The notes beneath the pieces are model-generated. The model ran no database searches. It saw nothing but the letters and a program-made list of their open reading frames with translations, and was not told the origin of the DNA. From Bacillota bacterium (GTDB lineage Bacteria > Bacillota > Clostridia > Christensenellales > SZUA-584): DNA of 64,000 nt. Location: contig JAEZKQ010000003.1 of the NCBI GenBank assembly GCA_023436115.1, forward strand, positions 41,929-105,928, given 5' to 3'. Below are positions 17,389 to 26,100 of this stretch, piece after piece. The position numbers and the translations under genes were made by a program. Position 1 is the stretch's first letter; the number at the start of each line of letters is the position of its first letter.

Positions 17389-17978
17389 CGTTCGCCTTCT
17401 CATGCATTAAACCTTGTTGGGTATACCTTGACCTTCCATGCGAATGCTGTCTAGCGCAGACATGATACCGTTCAAATTATCAAAGTAACCCTCAATATAA
17501 AGTTATTTACACCTTTTGCGCCTATACTTATACTTTTCATCTTCCAATACTTATACCGCTTCTATATGGCCTTCAATGTAAAGCCGATGGCCAAAATCGA
17601 CGATGTTTTTTTACGCTCATCTTAAAAAATGCCTTCTTGCTAAAATCGCGCTTCACTTATTTGCCCCCTTACGTTTCATCCGTGTATAATACCCGATTGT
17701 ATAATTTAGTCTCTATTTTTATATACTAGCACTTTACGTCCATATAAAAAAGCATGCTTATCAGCTAAACATGAAAATGGCTATTGCTGTTTAAAATTTG
17801 GTTAATGAATCAACTTGTCTCATTTGTTGCTTTTAGCTATACCCTGGCCATCCGCTTCACCAGCGCACCTTTAAGCTTCTTGCCCACTTTCGCGCCACGA
17901 ATCATCACATCGCTTAGTGCCTTGGGGTATACTGTGAGGTGCTCATAGGCCGTCCTTCGTGATCAGCAATCCCGCTCG
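17389..17978. other. Intergenic region with a gene remnant
   Basis: Most of this 590-bp stretch shows no gene. On the minus strand at about 17965-17836 an open segment reads AYEHLTVYPKALSDVMIRGA and then VGKKLKGALVKRMARV before a stop, with no start or upstream domain. It looks like the tail of a decayed gene that I cannot identify. The part around 17470-17640 has two loosely similar CCTTCAATGTAAAG-type segments of unknown meaning. Confidence 0.4.
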
Positions 17979-18293
17979 CTAACTGGGCTCGTGCGCCTGT
18001 TCACGCCAAGCCCTTGCTTTCTCATCCGCACCCTCACCGCTTGAATACCTGTCGCCCAGCCAAAGCAACGCCTTCACATGCCCGAGCTGCGCCGCACGTT
18101 TGTACCATACCGCCGCTTTTGTTATATCTTCCTTAACGCCCAATCCCCACTCATAACAAAACGCCAGCCGATATTGCGCGTCGGGATGAAACCAGGCCGC
18201 CGCTTCAGTTAAGCTTGCCACAGCCAGATCATATTCCTTCAGCTCAATATACACCAACCCCTGCAACTAAAGGTCATTCACATTCTCGTCCAT
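17979..18293 (-). pseudogene. Sel1/TPR-repeat protein with an early in-frame amber codon
   Basis: Residues from 18266 onward carry two Sel1-type repeats (DAQYRLAFCYEWGLGVKEDITKAA and VKALLWLGDRYSSGEG). A natural start, ATG at 18293 with GGGGGATACGTGT before it, reads MDENVNDL and then hits TAG at 18269-18267; the same frame reopens at once and runs to 17979. A TTG directly after the stop could restart translation but has no ribosome site. The simplest reading is a nonsense mutation at codon 9. Sel1 proteins act as scaffolds for protein contacts; the partner is unknown. Full length would have been about 103 residues. Confidence 0.65.
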
Positions 18294-18657
18294 ACACGTA
18301 TCCCCCTGCTGCTGTTTATCTTTAGCCGTTTCCCGCTTATCTGTACTTATTGCCGTTGGGTGTATAGCCGCTCACCGTCATGCATAATGACGCACTAATT
18401 AGAAATCTGAACAGGGATATATAAGCAGCTCATGTCAGTCATCCGCTTCTGCCCGGCTGTGTACTGGCTTGATGCATAAAATGCTCCTCTATGTCTTATC
18501 TTTGTATCAAGATATCTCCTTATTATAGAAATAAACTGGCTCAAGCTGTTTAAATCATAAATATGTCACATATAGCCAATATTGCCCATACTGTATCCAT
18601 ATAGTATAATTCGAGATAAATTCATTCTTTTAAGGATGCAAAAAGGGAGATGGGAAT
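18294..18657. other. Intergenic region, no gene seen
   Basis: The stretch is AT-rich and holds no supported frame. It ends with the promoter area of the small membrane protein at 18658; TATAAT at 18604-18609 is a candidate -10 box without a clear -35. Confidence 0.4.
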
Positions 18658-19068
18658 ATGAGAAACAAAATAGCTATCATTGCGGCTGTGGTGATTATCG
18701 TCGCAGTAGCTGTTGTCGTGGGTGTGATGATGACCTCCGACAGCAAAGCCGCTGCTATTAAGATCAAGGACGATGCGCTCGTTATCAGTTGCTCGTTTGG
18801 CGTGACCGTACCGCTCGATGAAATCTCAGACTTGACGTTTACCGAAGAATTGCCGAAGATCGCTACTAAGACAAACGGTGCAAGCATAGGCCGTATGCAC
18901 AAGGGCGAATATGAATTTGCAGACGGCAGTCAAGCCCGTCTGTATCTAAACGACGAAGTCCCGGCATACGTTCGGTTCACGCAAGGCGACACCGTCTTTT
19001 ACTTAAACGCTGATACGATTGAAGATACGAAAGAGATCTACGATGAGCTGCAAAAAGCAATCGGATAA
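18658..19068 (+). CDS. Membrane-anchored small PH-like domain protein
   Basis: The ATG at 18658 follows GGGAGATGGGAAT. The 136-residue product has one N-terminal membrane helix (about 4-26) and an outer domain of roughly 105 residues whose strand pattern (IKIKDDALVISCSFGVTVPLDEI; ARLYLNDEVPAYVRFTQGDTVFYLN; then a C-terminal helix DTKEIYDELQKAI) resembles bacterial PH-like domains found in DUF-type membrane proteins. It stands alone and its function is unknown. The final helix and the FYLN segment are the best family hints. Confidence 0.7.
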   Translation: MRNKIAIIAAVVIIVAVAVVVGVMMTSDSKAAAIKIKDDALVISCSFGVTVPLDEISDLTFTEELPKIATKTNGASIGRMHKGEYEFADGSQARLYLNDEVPAYVRFTQGDTVFYLNADTIEDTKEIYDELQKAIG

Positions 19069-19222
19069 TCCTCGTTCTATCAACAGGCGGTTGCCGTGTG
19101 TCCTTTATGGTATTGGCCGCACGCTTAGTAATAAGAATTAATCTATATCAACATAAGGGACGCGTCACTTTGGCGGGAGCATGAGGACAGCGCCCTCACA
19201 AATCGCCCTTACCTTAAACATT
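19069..19222. repeat. Degenerate palindromic repeat after the PH-like gene
   Basis: At 19083-19125 the sequence CAGGCGGTTGCCGTGTGTCC...GGTATTGGCCGCACGC is a worn copy of the dispersed family (compare 11575-11630). No gene lies here. Confidence 0.5.
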
Positions 19223-19254
19223 AAAAAAGGCGGCGAAGCTTGTCTGCCCGCCGC
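19223..19254 (-). terminator. Rho-independent terminator of the MFS gene
   Basis: On the minus strand GCGGCG arms (19254-19249 and 19235-19230) with a 13-nt loop are followed by a run of six T (19228-19223). It lies just beyond the stop of the MFS carrier at 19271. Confidence 0.75.
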
Positions 19255-19270
19255 TCTTTTCGCTATCATA

Positions 19271-20482
19271 TTATTTTTCAGTCTTTTCCTTGGGCAGCTT
19301 TAAGAAAGCCGTCAGCACCGCCGCGACCAGCGCCGCACCCGATGCCACGAGGAACGGTATTAAGAATCCGCCCGAAATTTCTTTAAAGTAGCCTGCGATA
19401 TACGATGCAGCCACCGCGCCGACACCAAAACCCAATAGCACCATACCATAGTTGACGCCCATCGACTTTGTGCCGAAATAATCCGCTGTAATTGCCGGGA
19501 ACACGCCCAAGAAACCACCGTACGAGAAGCCGACAATGGCAATCAGCACAAATACCAGATATCCCTGAACCACCGCTGCGAACGGTATGGCCACCGCCGC
19601 CACGATCATAAGAAGCAGCAATGTGCGCTTACGCCCCAGTTTGTCCGATACCCAGCCCCAGAACAAACGTCCGAACGAGTTGAACCCGGTTATCACCATC
19701 ACGCCTATCGTGGCCACCTCGGGATCCAGCCCGCTGTCGATGCCTAAAACTTTGGCAAACGGTATAACCATAAGCCCCGCCGCGCACGCCAGCAGCATTG
19801 CGAACGTAATCATATAATACTGCGGCGTTTTGAGCACCTCTTTGGGCGAATAATTCTGTGCCGCTACTTTAACACTCGGCGTCCATCCCGCTGGCGCAAA
19901 TCCCTGCGGCGGGTTCTTGATCATCAAGCCGCCGACCACCGTCACAACAAGGAATATCCCGGCAAACCATTGGAACGTCTGCATCACGCCCACAGTCGCA
20001 ATCAGCGCGTTCGCCACAGGCGTAAACACAAGGCCGCCAAAGCCCAGCGCCGATACGATAATGCCTGTGATAAATCCGCGTTTATCGGGGAACCATTTCT
20101 GGCAAACCGCAATCGTCGTGGTATACGTCATGCCCATGCCAAAGCCGCCCACCACGCCATACGTGATCCAGAGCATCCAGGGCGTTTCCTGCGTCGCAAA
20201 ACCGGCCGCAAAGAATCCGGCCGCCAAAATAACGCCGCCGATAATAATCACAGGCCGCGGCGACAGCTTGTCCTGAATCGCGCCACCAACCATGCTGCCG
20301 AATGTCAGCACGCCGAGCAGCAGCGAGAATGTCAACGCCGCGTCGCTTTGCGACCAGCCTAATGTATTCACCACTTCGGGCTGAAACACACCCCAGATAT
20401 ACGCCGTGCCCAGACAGAGCTGTATGGCGATACCGGCCAGCACAGGTATGAGCCGGCTATAATATTTTCCTGTTCCTTCCAT
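19271..20482 (-). CDS. MFS transporter, oxalate/formate antiporter (OFA) family
   Basis: The start is the ATG at 20482 (MEGTGKYYSRLIPVLAGIA), with AAGGTAGGA upstream; 403 residues, twelve membrane helices. The first helix has the OFA signature QLCLGTAYIWGVFQPEV, and the loop after helix 2 is GGAIQDKLSPRPVI. A central SPKEVLKTPQYYMIT segment is typical of OFA carriers for oxalate/formate, lactate or similar organic acids. The gene stands alone, divergent from a decayed gene, with its own terminator. The exact anion cannot be told from sequence here. Confidence 0.87.
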   Translation of the reverse strand: MEGTGKYYSRLIPVLAGIAIQLCLGTAYIWGVFQPEVVNTLGWSQSDAALTFSLLLGVLTFGSMVGGAIQDKLSPRPVIIIGGVILAAGFFAAGFATQETPWMLWITYGVVGGFGMGMTYTTTIAVCQKWFPDKRGFITGIIVSALGFGGLVFTPVANALIATVGVMQTFQWFAGIFLVVTVVGGLMIKNPPQGFAPAGWTPSVKVAAQNYSPKEVLKTPQYYMITFAMLLACAAGLMVIPFAKVLGIDSGLDPEVATIGVMVITGFNSFGRLFWGWVSDKLGRKRTLLLLMIVAAVAIPFAAVVQGYLVFVLIAIVGFSYGGFLGVFPAITADYFGTKSMGVNYGMVLLGFGVGAVAASYIAGYFKEISGGFLIPFLVASGAALVAAVLTAFLKLPKEKTEK

Positions 20483-20744
20483 ACTGCAAATCCTACCTTT
20501 TTTAGTTTTCTTGTGATTCATAAAGAAATGTTAGCAAGATTATGTCATGCCGATATACCCCGTGTCAACGACAATTATAGCGATTTTATAACAATTTGTT
20601 AACTTGTTGCGTCAATATGCCTTAATTTTAGCGATATCGGTCCATTTCTAATACGGCATCCGTCTTAAAATGCATGTCGTTGACATTTAAGGCGTATCAT
20701 GATGATACTATGCATATATTACAACTTCCTTTTGGTGGTGTGTC

Positions 20745-20995
20745 ATGGAAAACAAGAAGCTTACGATAGATATCATCAATCGCAGGCTCGCCATTGCGTT
20801 TATCGTTGACCATGCCATGCTTTTCTATGGCAGTCATTTTTCCGTTTTATGATCTTTGGCATGAGTCAGCATCTTTTCTCTGTGTTTCCGATCTTTATGC
20901 TTACCGCTTTTACAGCCTTTGCCCTCAAGGATGTTTTCGGCATAAGCCTTGGAAAAAGGCTGTTTGATCTGCATATCGTCAGCTCAGAAAAATAA
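20745..20995 (+). pseudogene. RDD family membrane protein, frameshifted
   Basis: ATG 20745 opens MENKKLTIDIINRRLAIAFIVDHAM, an RDD-type start, but the frame stops at 20850-20852. A frame one base back continues as FRFMIFGMSQHLFSVFPIF and then ALKDVFGISLGKRLFDLHIV, the conserved RDD block, ending at TAA 20993-20995. A one-base loss near 20837-20841 (T-run) explains the break. A further frame at 21017-21214 has one hydrophobic helix and may be the eroded third helix of the same gene. RDD proteins are three-helix membrane proteins, some linked to transport. Non-functional as it stands. Confidence 0.6.
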
Positions 20996-21320
20996 AAACA
21001 AGCAGGCACAAAAGTCGTGGCTTATCAGACAAGCAGGCCTATACGTCCGGCATTAAGAGGGGTTCTCGCCTTCGCTGCGATTTATGTCATCTTTTTTGTC
21101 ATGATGCTTCTGTTAGAAACAACGTCTCATAGTATATTGCCATTTATAATAAAGCCGATGGGCATCGCATCGGTTGTCGAAGATATAGAATTTCATCAGC
21201 CATATTTGCGCTAAAATGGCTGCGGAAGCCGGCCTTAAGCTGCCCGTTCATGAACCACTGAATGATAACTTTCGTACGAATTGCTTTAACAAAAGAAACC
21301 AGACGGCGGCACTAATATTG

Positions 21321-22133
21321 TTAGCTGCTCGCGCTGCTGTAGCGTTTGATAGCGACCTTCCATAGCAGTCGCGTCGCGGTAAAGCACAGCACAGGCGCCG
21401 CTATCCCCCATATGGCATAGACAGGCTCCAGCTTGCCAAGTATAAAAAGCGCAGGAAAGTTGACAATCACAAAAATGGGTATCAGGAATATGCCAAGGCG
21501 CTGCACCAGCTTACCGTATATGTTCATGGGCATGTTGTTAAAATCCCAGAGCGAATCCGTCATGAAAACGAGCGATTCCGCTTTGATAAACCAGAACGTG
21601 AAGCATACGGGGAACAAAAACAAGGAGTAGCTAACGATCACGCCGCTGAGCATGAACCCCACAAACCCCAGCAGGCTCAGCACGTCTACGGAAGTTCCCA
21701 GCCTGCCAAGCCCCACCGCCACCAGCACCACGCCCGCGATAAAATCCGTCAGAAACAACGCGATATCGCTGTGGCGCAGCGTCGCCATAAACTGCAAAGA
21801 AACGGGCTTTGTGATATAAAAGTCCAGCGTTCCCTTGCGTATGTGCTCGCTCAGCGCGTAATGATTCGACATGATAAAGCCCGCGTAAAATCCTGTGATG
21901 GTCACAAACGTCCCCACATAAACGAGTATCTCGTCGGGTGATAAGCCGCTTATTTCCACGCCTGCGTTATAGATCACGATCACATACAAAAGCTTCACGA
22001 CGAGATACCCCAGTTCCATCGCAAGCCCCGTGAAAAAGTTGACGCGGTATTCCAGCTGAGTGATGAGCCCGTTTTTCACAAACAGCCACCATATAAAAAC
22101 ATGCTTCTTTAATTCTTTGATCAACGTTTTCAT
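21321..22133 (-). CDS. ABC-2 family permease subunit (DUF990-like), second
   Basis: The start is the ATG at 22133, 1 bp after the previous stop, with GGGGGGCTGAC upstream; 270 residues beginning MKTLIKELKKHVFIWWLF. It has about six membrane helices. The LEYRVNFFTGLAMELGYLVVK segment, the SEHIRKGTLDFYITKPVSLQFMATL coupling region and the mid-protein LYVIVIYNAGVEISGLSPDEILVYVG are typical of two-permease exporters of the DUF990 group. It works with the permease at 22135 and the ATPase at 22941. The cargo is unknown. Last gene of its three-gene operon. Confidence 0.82.
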   Translation of the reverse strand: MKTLIKELKKHVFIWWLFVKNGLITQLEYRVNFFTGLAMELGYLVVKLLYVIVIYNAGVEISGLSPDEILVYVGTFVTITGFYAGFIMSNHYALSEHIRKGTLDFYITKPVSLQFMATLRHSDIALFLTDFIAGVVLVAVGLGRLGTSVDVLSLLGFVGFMLSGVIVSYSLFLFPVCFTFWFIKAESLVFMTDSLWDFNNMPMNIYGKLVQRLGIFLIPIFVIVNFPALFILGKLEPVYAIWGIAAPVLCFTATRLLWKVAIKRYSSASS

Positions 22134-22134
22134 G

Positions 22135-22944
22135 TCAGCCCCCCGCCGCGATATAGCGTTTGAGTCCGCTTCGCCACAGCACACGCGACAGCAGCCAAAG
22201 AAGCATCGCCCATATGCCCATCACCAAAAGTCCGCCTAGCACTTCTGAGCCGGGTATGCGGCCGCACAGCACATCCACCGGAAAGTTTACCGTGTATTTG
22301 AACGGCAGCCAGTTCATGACCTTAACCACGCCGCTCCCCAGCACCTCGAGCGGGAATATGCCCCCGCTGCACGCGATGAACACGATGCGCACGGCCTCAA
22401 AGAAAAAGCCGATCTCAGACAGCCAGAACGCGAACATGCCCACGCAGAAGAATATGACATAGTTGAGCACAGCAGCCAAAACCAGCACCGCTGTGAACCA
22501 AACGACACTGGTCAAGGTCGCGATGCCGCCAAACGAAGCGTTGAGTATCAATATCGCACCGATCAGCACGCCGTAGATAAACACGGATTCCACAAGCTTG
22601 CCGCCCATAAACATGAACATGCGGAACTGAAAATAGTTGATTGGCCGCACAATGAATTTATCAAGTCCGCCGTTTTTGATATCGTCGTTGATTTCATATT
22701 CAAAATAGGTACGCAGCAGCCGCTGCACAATATTTGCGATCACGGTATACGTAATCATCTGGGCATAAGTATATCCAAACATCACTTCTTTGCCCGAGCC
22801 GCCGTAAATGCTGCTCCACATAAATAACTGTATAATCATCGGCCACGCGGCGCTGACCAGATTCATGATAAAGTCCGCGCGGTATTCCATGATGCTTTGC
22901 ATACCCAATATGAACGATTTTTTGTACTTGCTCAGTGGATTCAA
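22135..22944 (-). CDS. ABC-2 family permease subunit (DUF990-like), first
   Basis: This 269-residue, six-helix protein starts with TTG at 22944, overlapping the ATPase stop (TTGA), with AAAAGGAGAGCCGCGC upstream. It begins MNPLSKYKKSFILGMQSIMEYRADF, and the DIKNGGLDKFIVRPINYFQF segment is the coupling-type motif shared with the second permease, which it resembles as a paralogue. The pair plus the ATPase make a heteromeric exporter similar to ones found beside lipid- or antibiotic-export functions in Clostridia; the substrate cannot be assigned. Confidence 0.82.
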   Translation of the reverse strand: MNPLSKYKKSFILGMQSIMEYRADFIMNLVSAAWPMIIQLFMWSSIYGGSGKEVMFGYTYAQMITYTVIANIVQRLLRTYFEYEINDDIKNGGLDKFIVRPINYFQFRMFMFMGGKLVESVFIYGVLIGAILILNASFGGIATLTSVVWFTAVLVLAAVLNYVIFFCVGMFAFWLSEIGFFFEAVRIVFIACSGGIFPLEVLGSGVVKVMNWLPFKYTVNFPVDVLCGRIPGSEVLGGLLVMGIWAMLLWLLSRVLWRSGLKRYIAAGG

Positions 22945-23924
22945 GCGCGGCTCTCCTTTTGATACAATCTTAATATGCCTTCCTCGATCGGAACATCCTC
23001 GATATTAAAATCTACCACAGGCAGCGTTTCGAGTATATGCGCCAGCGTGGATTTGAGCACCCTACGGCTCACCTCGATCTGTGTGCTATACCCGTCAAAC
23101 GCCATGATCTTTCCAAACGGCTCTATCTCTTCGCGCTGCACGGGTTCACCCAAAACCAGCTTCACACGCTTTCTGTCGCTAAAGAGCTCATTCACGCCCG
23201 AAAGCTCACCGTCATACTTAAGCTCGCCTTGATTAATCAATATCGCGCGACGGCAAAGGTTCTCGATATCGCTCATATAGTGGCTCGTGAGCAGCACCGT
23301 GGTCTTGCTCTGCTCGTTGTAATACTTCAAAAAGTCCTGTATCTTCTTTTGCGAAATCAAATCCAGCCCGATGGTGGGTTCGTCTAAAAACATCACCTTG
23401 GGCTTATGGATCAGCGCCGTGATCAGCTCCAGCTTCATGCGCTCCCCAAGCGACAACCTGCGCACCTGTACGCCCAGCAGCGGCTTTATATCCAGCAGCT
23501 CCGTAAGCTCGTCCAGCGTGGCCTGATACTGTTTTTCACTGAGCTCATAGATATAGCGGTTGAGCAGCAGCGATTCGTTCGCGGGCAGATCCCAAAGCAA
23601 CTGGCTCTTTTGCCCCATCACGATGGCGATCTGCTTTTTAAACTCCTTTTTGCGCTCCCACGGTGTATAACCTAAAACCGACGCTTTTCCCGACGTCGGA
23701 AAAAGAATGCCGGAAAGCATTTTGAGTGTTGTGGTTTTTCCCGCACCATTGGGCCCCAAAAAGCCCACCATTTCGCCCTCGCTTATATCAAAGCTGATGC
23801 TTTTCACGGCATCCTTCACAAGCTTTTTTCTATGGAACACATTTTTAACCGAATTTTTAAGCCCGGGCTCTTTTTTATAATAGGAAAATGAACGCGATAA
23901 ATCCTTCACTTGAATAATGTCCAT
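22941..23924 (-). CDS. ABC transporter ATP-binding protein, DUF990-type exporter
   Basis: The 327-residue ATPase has Walker A GPNGAGKTT, signature LSLGERMKLEL, Walker B VMFLDEPTIGLD and switch His in LTSHYMSDIE, plus a C-terminal extension (about 240-327) of the drug-export type. The N-terminal insert LKNSVKNVFHRKK before the core is typical of this subfamily. GGGGAGCAACC precedes the ATG. It heads the operon with two permeases, coupled by overlapping stop and start codons. The role is export; the substrate is unknown. Confidence 0.88.
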   Translation of the reverse strand: MDIIQVKDLSRSFSYYKKEPGLKNSVKNVFHRKKLVKDAVKSISFDISEGEMVGFLGPNGAGKTTTLKMLSGILFPTSGKASVLGYTPWERKKEFKKQIAIVMGQKSQLLWDLPANESLLLNRYIYELSEKQYQATLDELTELLDIKPLLGVQVRRLSLGERMKLELITALIHKPKVMFLDEPTIGLDLISQKKIQDFLKYYNEQSKTTVLLTSHYMSDIENLCRRAILINQGELKYDGELSGVNELFSDRKRVKLVLGEPVQREEIEPFGKIMAFDGYSTQIEVSRRVLKSTLAHILETLPVVDFNIEDVPIEEGILRLYQKESRA

Positions 23925-24006
23925 GGTTGCTCCCCTGTGGCATAAAATTCAATTTTTGCACCTGCAAAACATACCACAATATATAATCAATGACAAGATA
24001 TACAGA

Positions 24007-24042
24007 CAAAAAATCCCGCTGCCTAATTATAAGCGGCGGGAT
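24007..24042 (-). terminator. Rho-independent terminator of the OsmC gene
   Basis: On the minus strand a 10-bp stem (24042-24033 with 24022-24013, one mismatch) around a 10-nt loop is followed by T6 at 24012-24007. It lies 23 bp past the OsmC stop. Confidence 0.8.
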
Positions 24043-24065
24043 AAACCGGTTTTAATCCTGAATCG

Positions 24066-24491
24066 TTAATCCTGAAATATCTGATAGGTGGTGTTCACAG
24101 TAACGTTGCCTTTGATCATGGCCATCACCGGGCATATCTTTTCCTCGGCTGATGCCAGAATTTTTTGCATCGTCTCGTCGTCCATGTCCGCCGATACCAC
24201 ACGCACGTTGAGCGCTATCATATCAAAGCACAGCGGATGCTGCTCCCGTCGTGTTCCCGTCGCGCCGATAGTCAGTTCCTTCACCTCTTTGCCCATGCTT
24301 TTGGCAAGAAACGTGATGGTGCCGCCAAGGCACGAAGACAAGCTGACCAAAAACAGCTGAAGCGATGTAAAGCCCTGCCCGTCGCCGTACGGCGGTACGT
24401 AATCCGTCATCACCGTATGTCCGCCGGACTCGCCCTCAAACAGCATCCTTCCGTTTTTCAAAACTACAGAAGCTTCCAAAACATGTCCCAT
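24066..24491 (-). CDS. OsmC/Ohr family peroxidase-like protein
   Basis: The 141-residue protein has the two conserved cysteines of the family: C in SLSSCLGGTITFLA and C in ICPVMAMIKG. OsmC/Ohr proteins reduce organic peroxides with a thiol pair. The N-terminal ...GHTVMTDYVPPYGDGQGFTSLQLF strand pattern and the DDETMQKILASAEE helix fit. AAGGAGG precedes the ATG, and a terminator follows. It lies 32 bp downstream of the ketopantoate-reductase-like gene and is likely co-transcribed with it. In an anaerobe it would help survive brief oxygen contact. Confidence 0.88.
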   Translation of the reverse strand: MGHVLEASVVLKNGRMLFEGESGGHTVMTDYVPPYGDGQGFTSLQLFLVSLSSCLGGTITFLAKSMGKEVKELTIGATGTRREQHPLCFDMIALNVRVVSADMDDETMQKILASAEEKICPVMAMIKGNVTVNTTYQIFQD

Positions 24492-24523
24492 ATAAAACCT
24501 CCTTAAAGCTTAACGCTTTTTTC

Positions 24524-25546
24524 TTACCTTCTTTTGAGTCCCGGGTCGTCAAAATTCACAGGGTCTATCGGTCTCTTCTTAGATTCGATCTCCTTGATCA
24601 TTTCCACGACACGCGTGTTCACCGGCGTCTTCACGCCAAATTCCGCACCTTTCTTGGCGATATAGTTGTTGTAATAATCGACTTCAGTCGGTTTGCCGCG
24701 CCCCAAAGACTGCAAGCTCGAGCTTTTAAGCCTTCTGTACTTAAATCCGATGATACGAATCATGATATGGCGTTTTAAACTCGCAAGGGCGCTGTCTCCA
24801 GCCACCAGCTTGTAATAGTCCAGCTTGCCGCCAAACGGCTTGATGACGAGCTTCATAGCATTCGCCACATCCACCGCCTCGCTGATAATACCGATAAATA
24901 TATCTCGGGCGCGCTTTTGCTTTAAGATTTGTCCTAAATAAAGGCCGCTTAAAACGCCCAGCGACGTGATGCACGAGTTTACAATCATCTTGGAATATAG
25001 GTCGGCAATGATGTTGTCGGATATTCTTGTGGGCATCATGGCATCCAGCACGTCTTTAAGCACCGCCACATCCTTGCCTTCCAGCCCGCCGATCACAAAA
25101 TCCCCTTCGGATGTCATATTGAGTGTGCCGTCCGGCAGCATGGTTGAACCCCAGCCCACCACGCAGCCTACTGCCCGCTCTTTACCAATAACCTCGGCCA
25201 GCGCTTCCACGCATATACCGTTTTGCATAGACACCACAAAGCTGTCCTCTTTTAAGAACGGCAGCACGCGCCGCGCCGCATCCGGCATATCATACGCTTT
25301 GGTGACGATCAGTACGATGTCCTTTTCTCCGGAAAGCTGCTCCACTTCGGCCACGGCCTTCATCTTCACAAAGTGCTCTCCGCGCACACCTGTTATATGC
25401 AGCCCCTCACTTTTCACTTGATCGGCCTTTTCCTGATACTTGCAGACCAGTTCTACATCATAGCCCGCCTTGCTTAGGTACGCCGCCGTAATGCCGCCGA
25501 TTGCGCCCCCGCCGATCACCGCAATGGTTTTTGTTATGTCCGCCAT
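24524..25546 (-). CDS. Ketopantoate reductase family (ApbA/PanE) dehydrogenase
   Basis: The start is the ATG at 25546 (MADITKTIAVIGGGAIGG), with AGGAGGAGATCA upstream; 340 residues. It has the N-terminal GGGAIGG Rossmann motif, the VLIVTKAYD strand, MQNGICVEALAEVIG and GCVVGWGSTM blocks, and a C-terminal helical domain with KMIVNSCITSLGVLSG. Family members reduce 2-oxo acids with NADPH; the best known makes pantoate for coenzyme A. The GRGKPTEVDYYNNYI segment near the C-terminus is a family hallmark. The substrate here is not certain, since no panB/panC lies nearby. Lone gene ahead of OsmC. Confidence 0.85.
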   Translation of the reverse strand: MADITKTIAVIGGGAIGGITAAYLSKAGYDVELVCKYQEKADQVKSEGLHITGVRGEHFVKMKAVAEVEQLSGEKDIVLIVTKAYDMPDAARRVLPFLKEDSFVVSMQNGICVEALAEVIGKERAVGCVVGWGSTMLPDGTLNMTSEGDFVIGGLEGKDVAVLKDVLDAMMPTRISDNIIADLYSKMIVNSCITSLGVLSGLYLGQILKQKRARDIFIGIISEAVDVANAMKLVIKPFGGKLDYYKLVAGDSALASLKRHIMIRIIGFKYRRLKSSSLQSLGRGKPTEVDYYNNYIAKKGAEFGVKTPVNTRVVEMIKEIESKKRPIDPVNFDDPGLKRR

Positions 25547-25797
25547 TGATCTCCTCCTGATATCACACAAAAGTCAATTTATTCTACCGCTCATTATATC
25601 ACGATTTTCCATTCCTTTCAGCAATATTTTAACCCTCCGTCGCCTACCTGCGCCACCTTCTCAAGAGGGAGGCAACTGTTATCGTTGCTTTTGCACAGCA
25701 CTGTAGGGGCGGGTTTCTAAGCCCGCCCGTTCCTTAATTTATTTTTTAGGGAGAGATTATTTTCATCTTAAACAGTGAATAACCGTCTTTTCGTGTC
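25547..25797. repeat. Intergenic region with two repeat types
   Basis: At about 25635-25675 lies CCTCCGTCGCCTACCTGCGCC...CAAGAGGGAGGC, a short repeat type common between clostridial genes. At 25702-25731 lies TGTAGGGGCGGG TTTCTAAG CCCGCCC, a clean member of the palindromic family, with a 7-bp stem. No gene is present. Confidence 0.7.
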
Positions 25798-25856
25798 AGG
25801 TTAACTTGACATTTCGCATAGACTTGAATATAATACGTGTAAGGTTAACTTGACAT
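25798..25856 (+). promoter_or_regulatory. Consensus promoter flanked by direct-repeat operators
   Basis: TTGACA (25806-25811) and TATAAT (25829-25834) are separated by exactly 17 nt. The 15-nt sequence AGGTTAACTTGACAT occurs twice, at 25798-25812 (covering the -35) and 25842-25856 (just past the expected start point). Each contains the palindromic core GTTAAC. Paired sites 44 bp apart bracket the promoter of an XRE regulator operon, a good fit for autoregulation. Confidence 0.85.
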
Positions 25857-25881
25857 ACAGGTAGAAGGGAGAGGATGGCAT

Positions 25882-26100
25882 TTGCAAAACCGTGTCCGTG
25901 CCTTGCGCGAAGAAATGGCGCTCACGCAGGCTCAGCTGGCCGCCTTGACAGGCGTATCGCGTCAAGCCATCAACGCCATTGAAACAGGCAAATACGACCC
26001 ATCCATATGGCTGGCGTATGCGCTCTCCAAGGTATTTAAGAAATCCATTGAAGAAATATTTTTGTTTGAAGAGGGTGACAAAAATGATCAAAAGGAATAA
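25882..26100 (+). CDS. Short XRE family regulator (YozG-like)
   Basis: The 72-residue protein is little more than a helix-turn-helix: QNRVRALREEMALTQAQLAA and LTGVSRQAINAIETGKYDPS, the standard form of small XRE repressors that control adjacent ABC or membrane genes. It starts with TTG at 25882 after GGGAGAGGATGGCAT. The gene overlaps the next by 17 bp. Direct repeats in the promoter are likely its binding sites. The effector is probably absent, or the partner is the next membrane protein. Confidence 0.9.
   Translation: MQNRVRALREEMALTQAQLAALTGVSRQAINAIETGKYDPSIWLAYALSKVFKKSIEEIFLFEEGDKNDQKE

Noticed and set aside
24965..25421. Ser/Thr-rich plus-strand frame of 151 codons
   Set aside because: Antisense to the ketopantoate-reductase-like gene.
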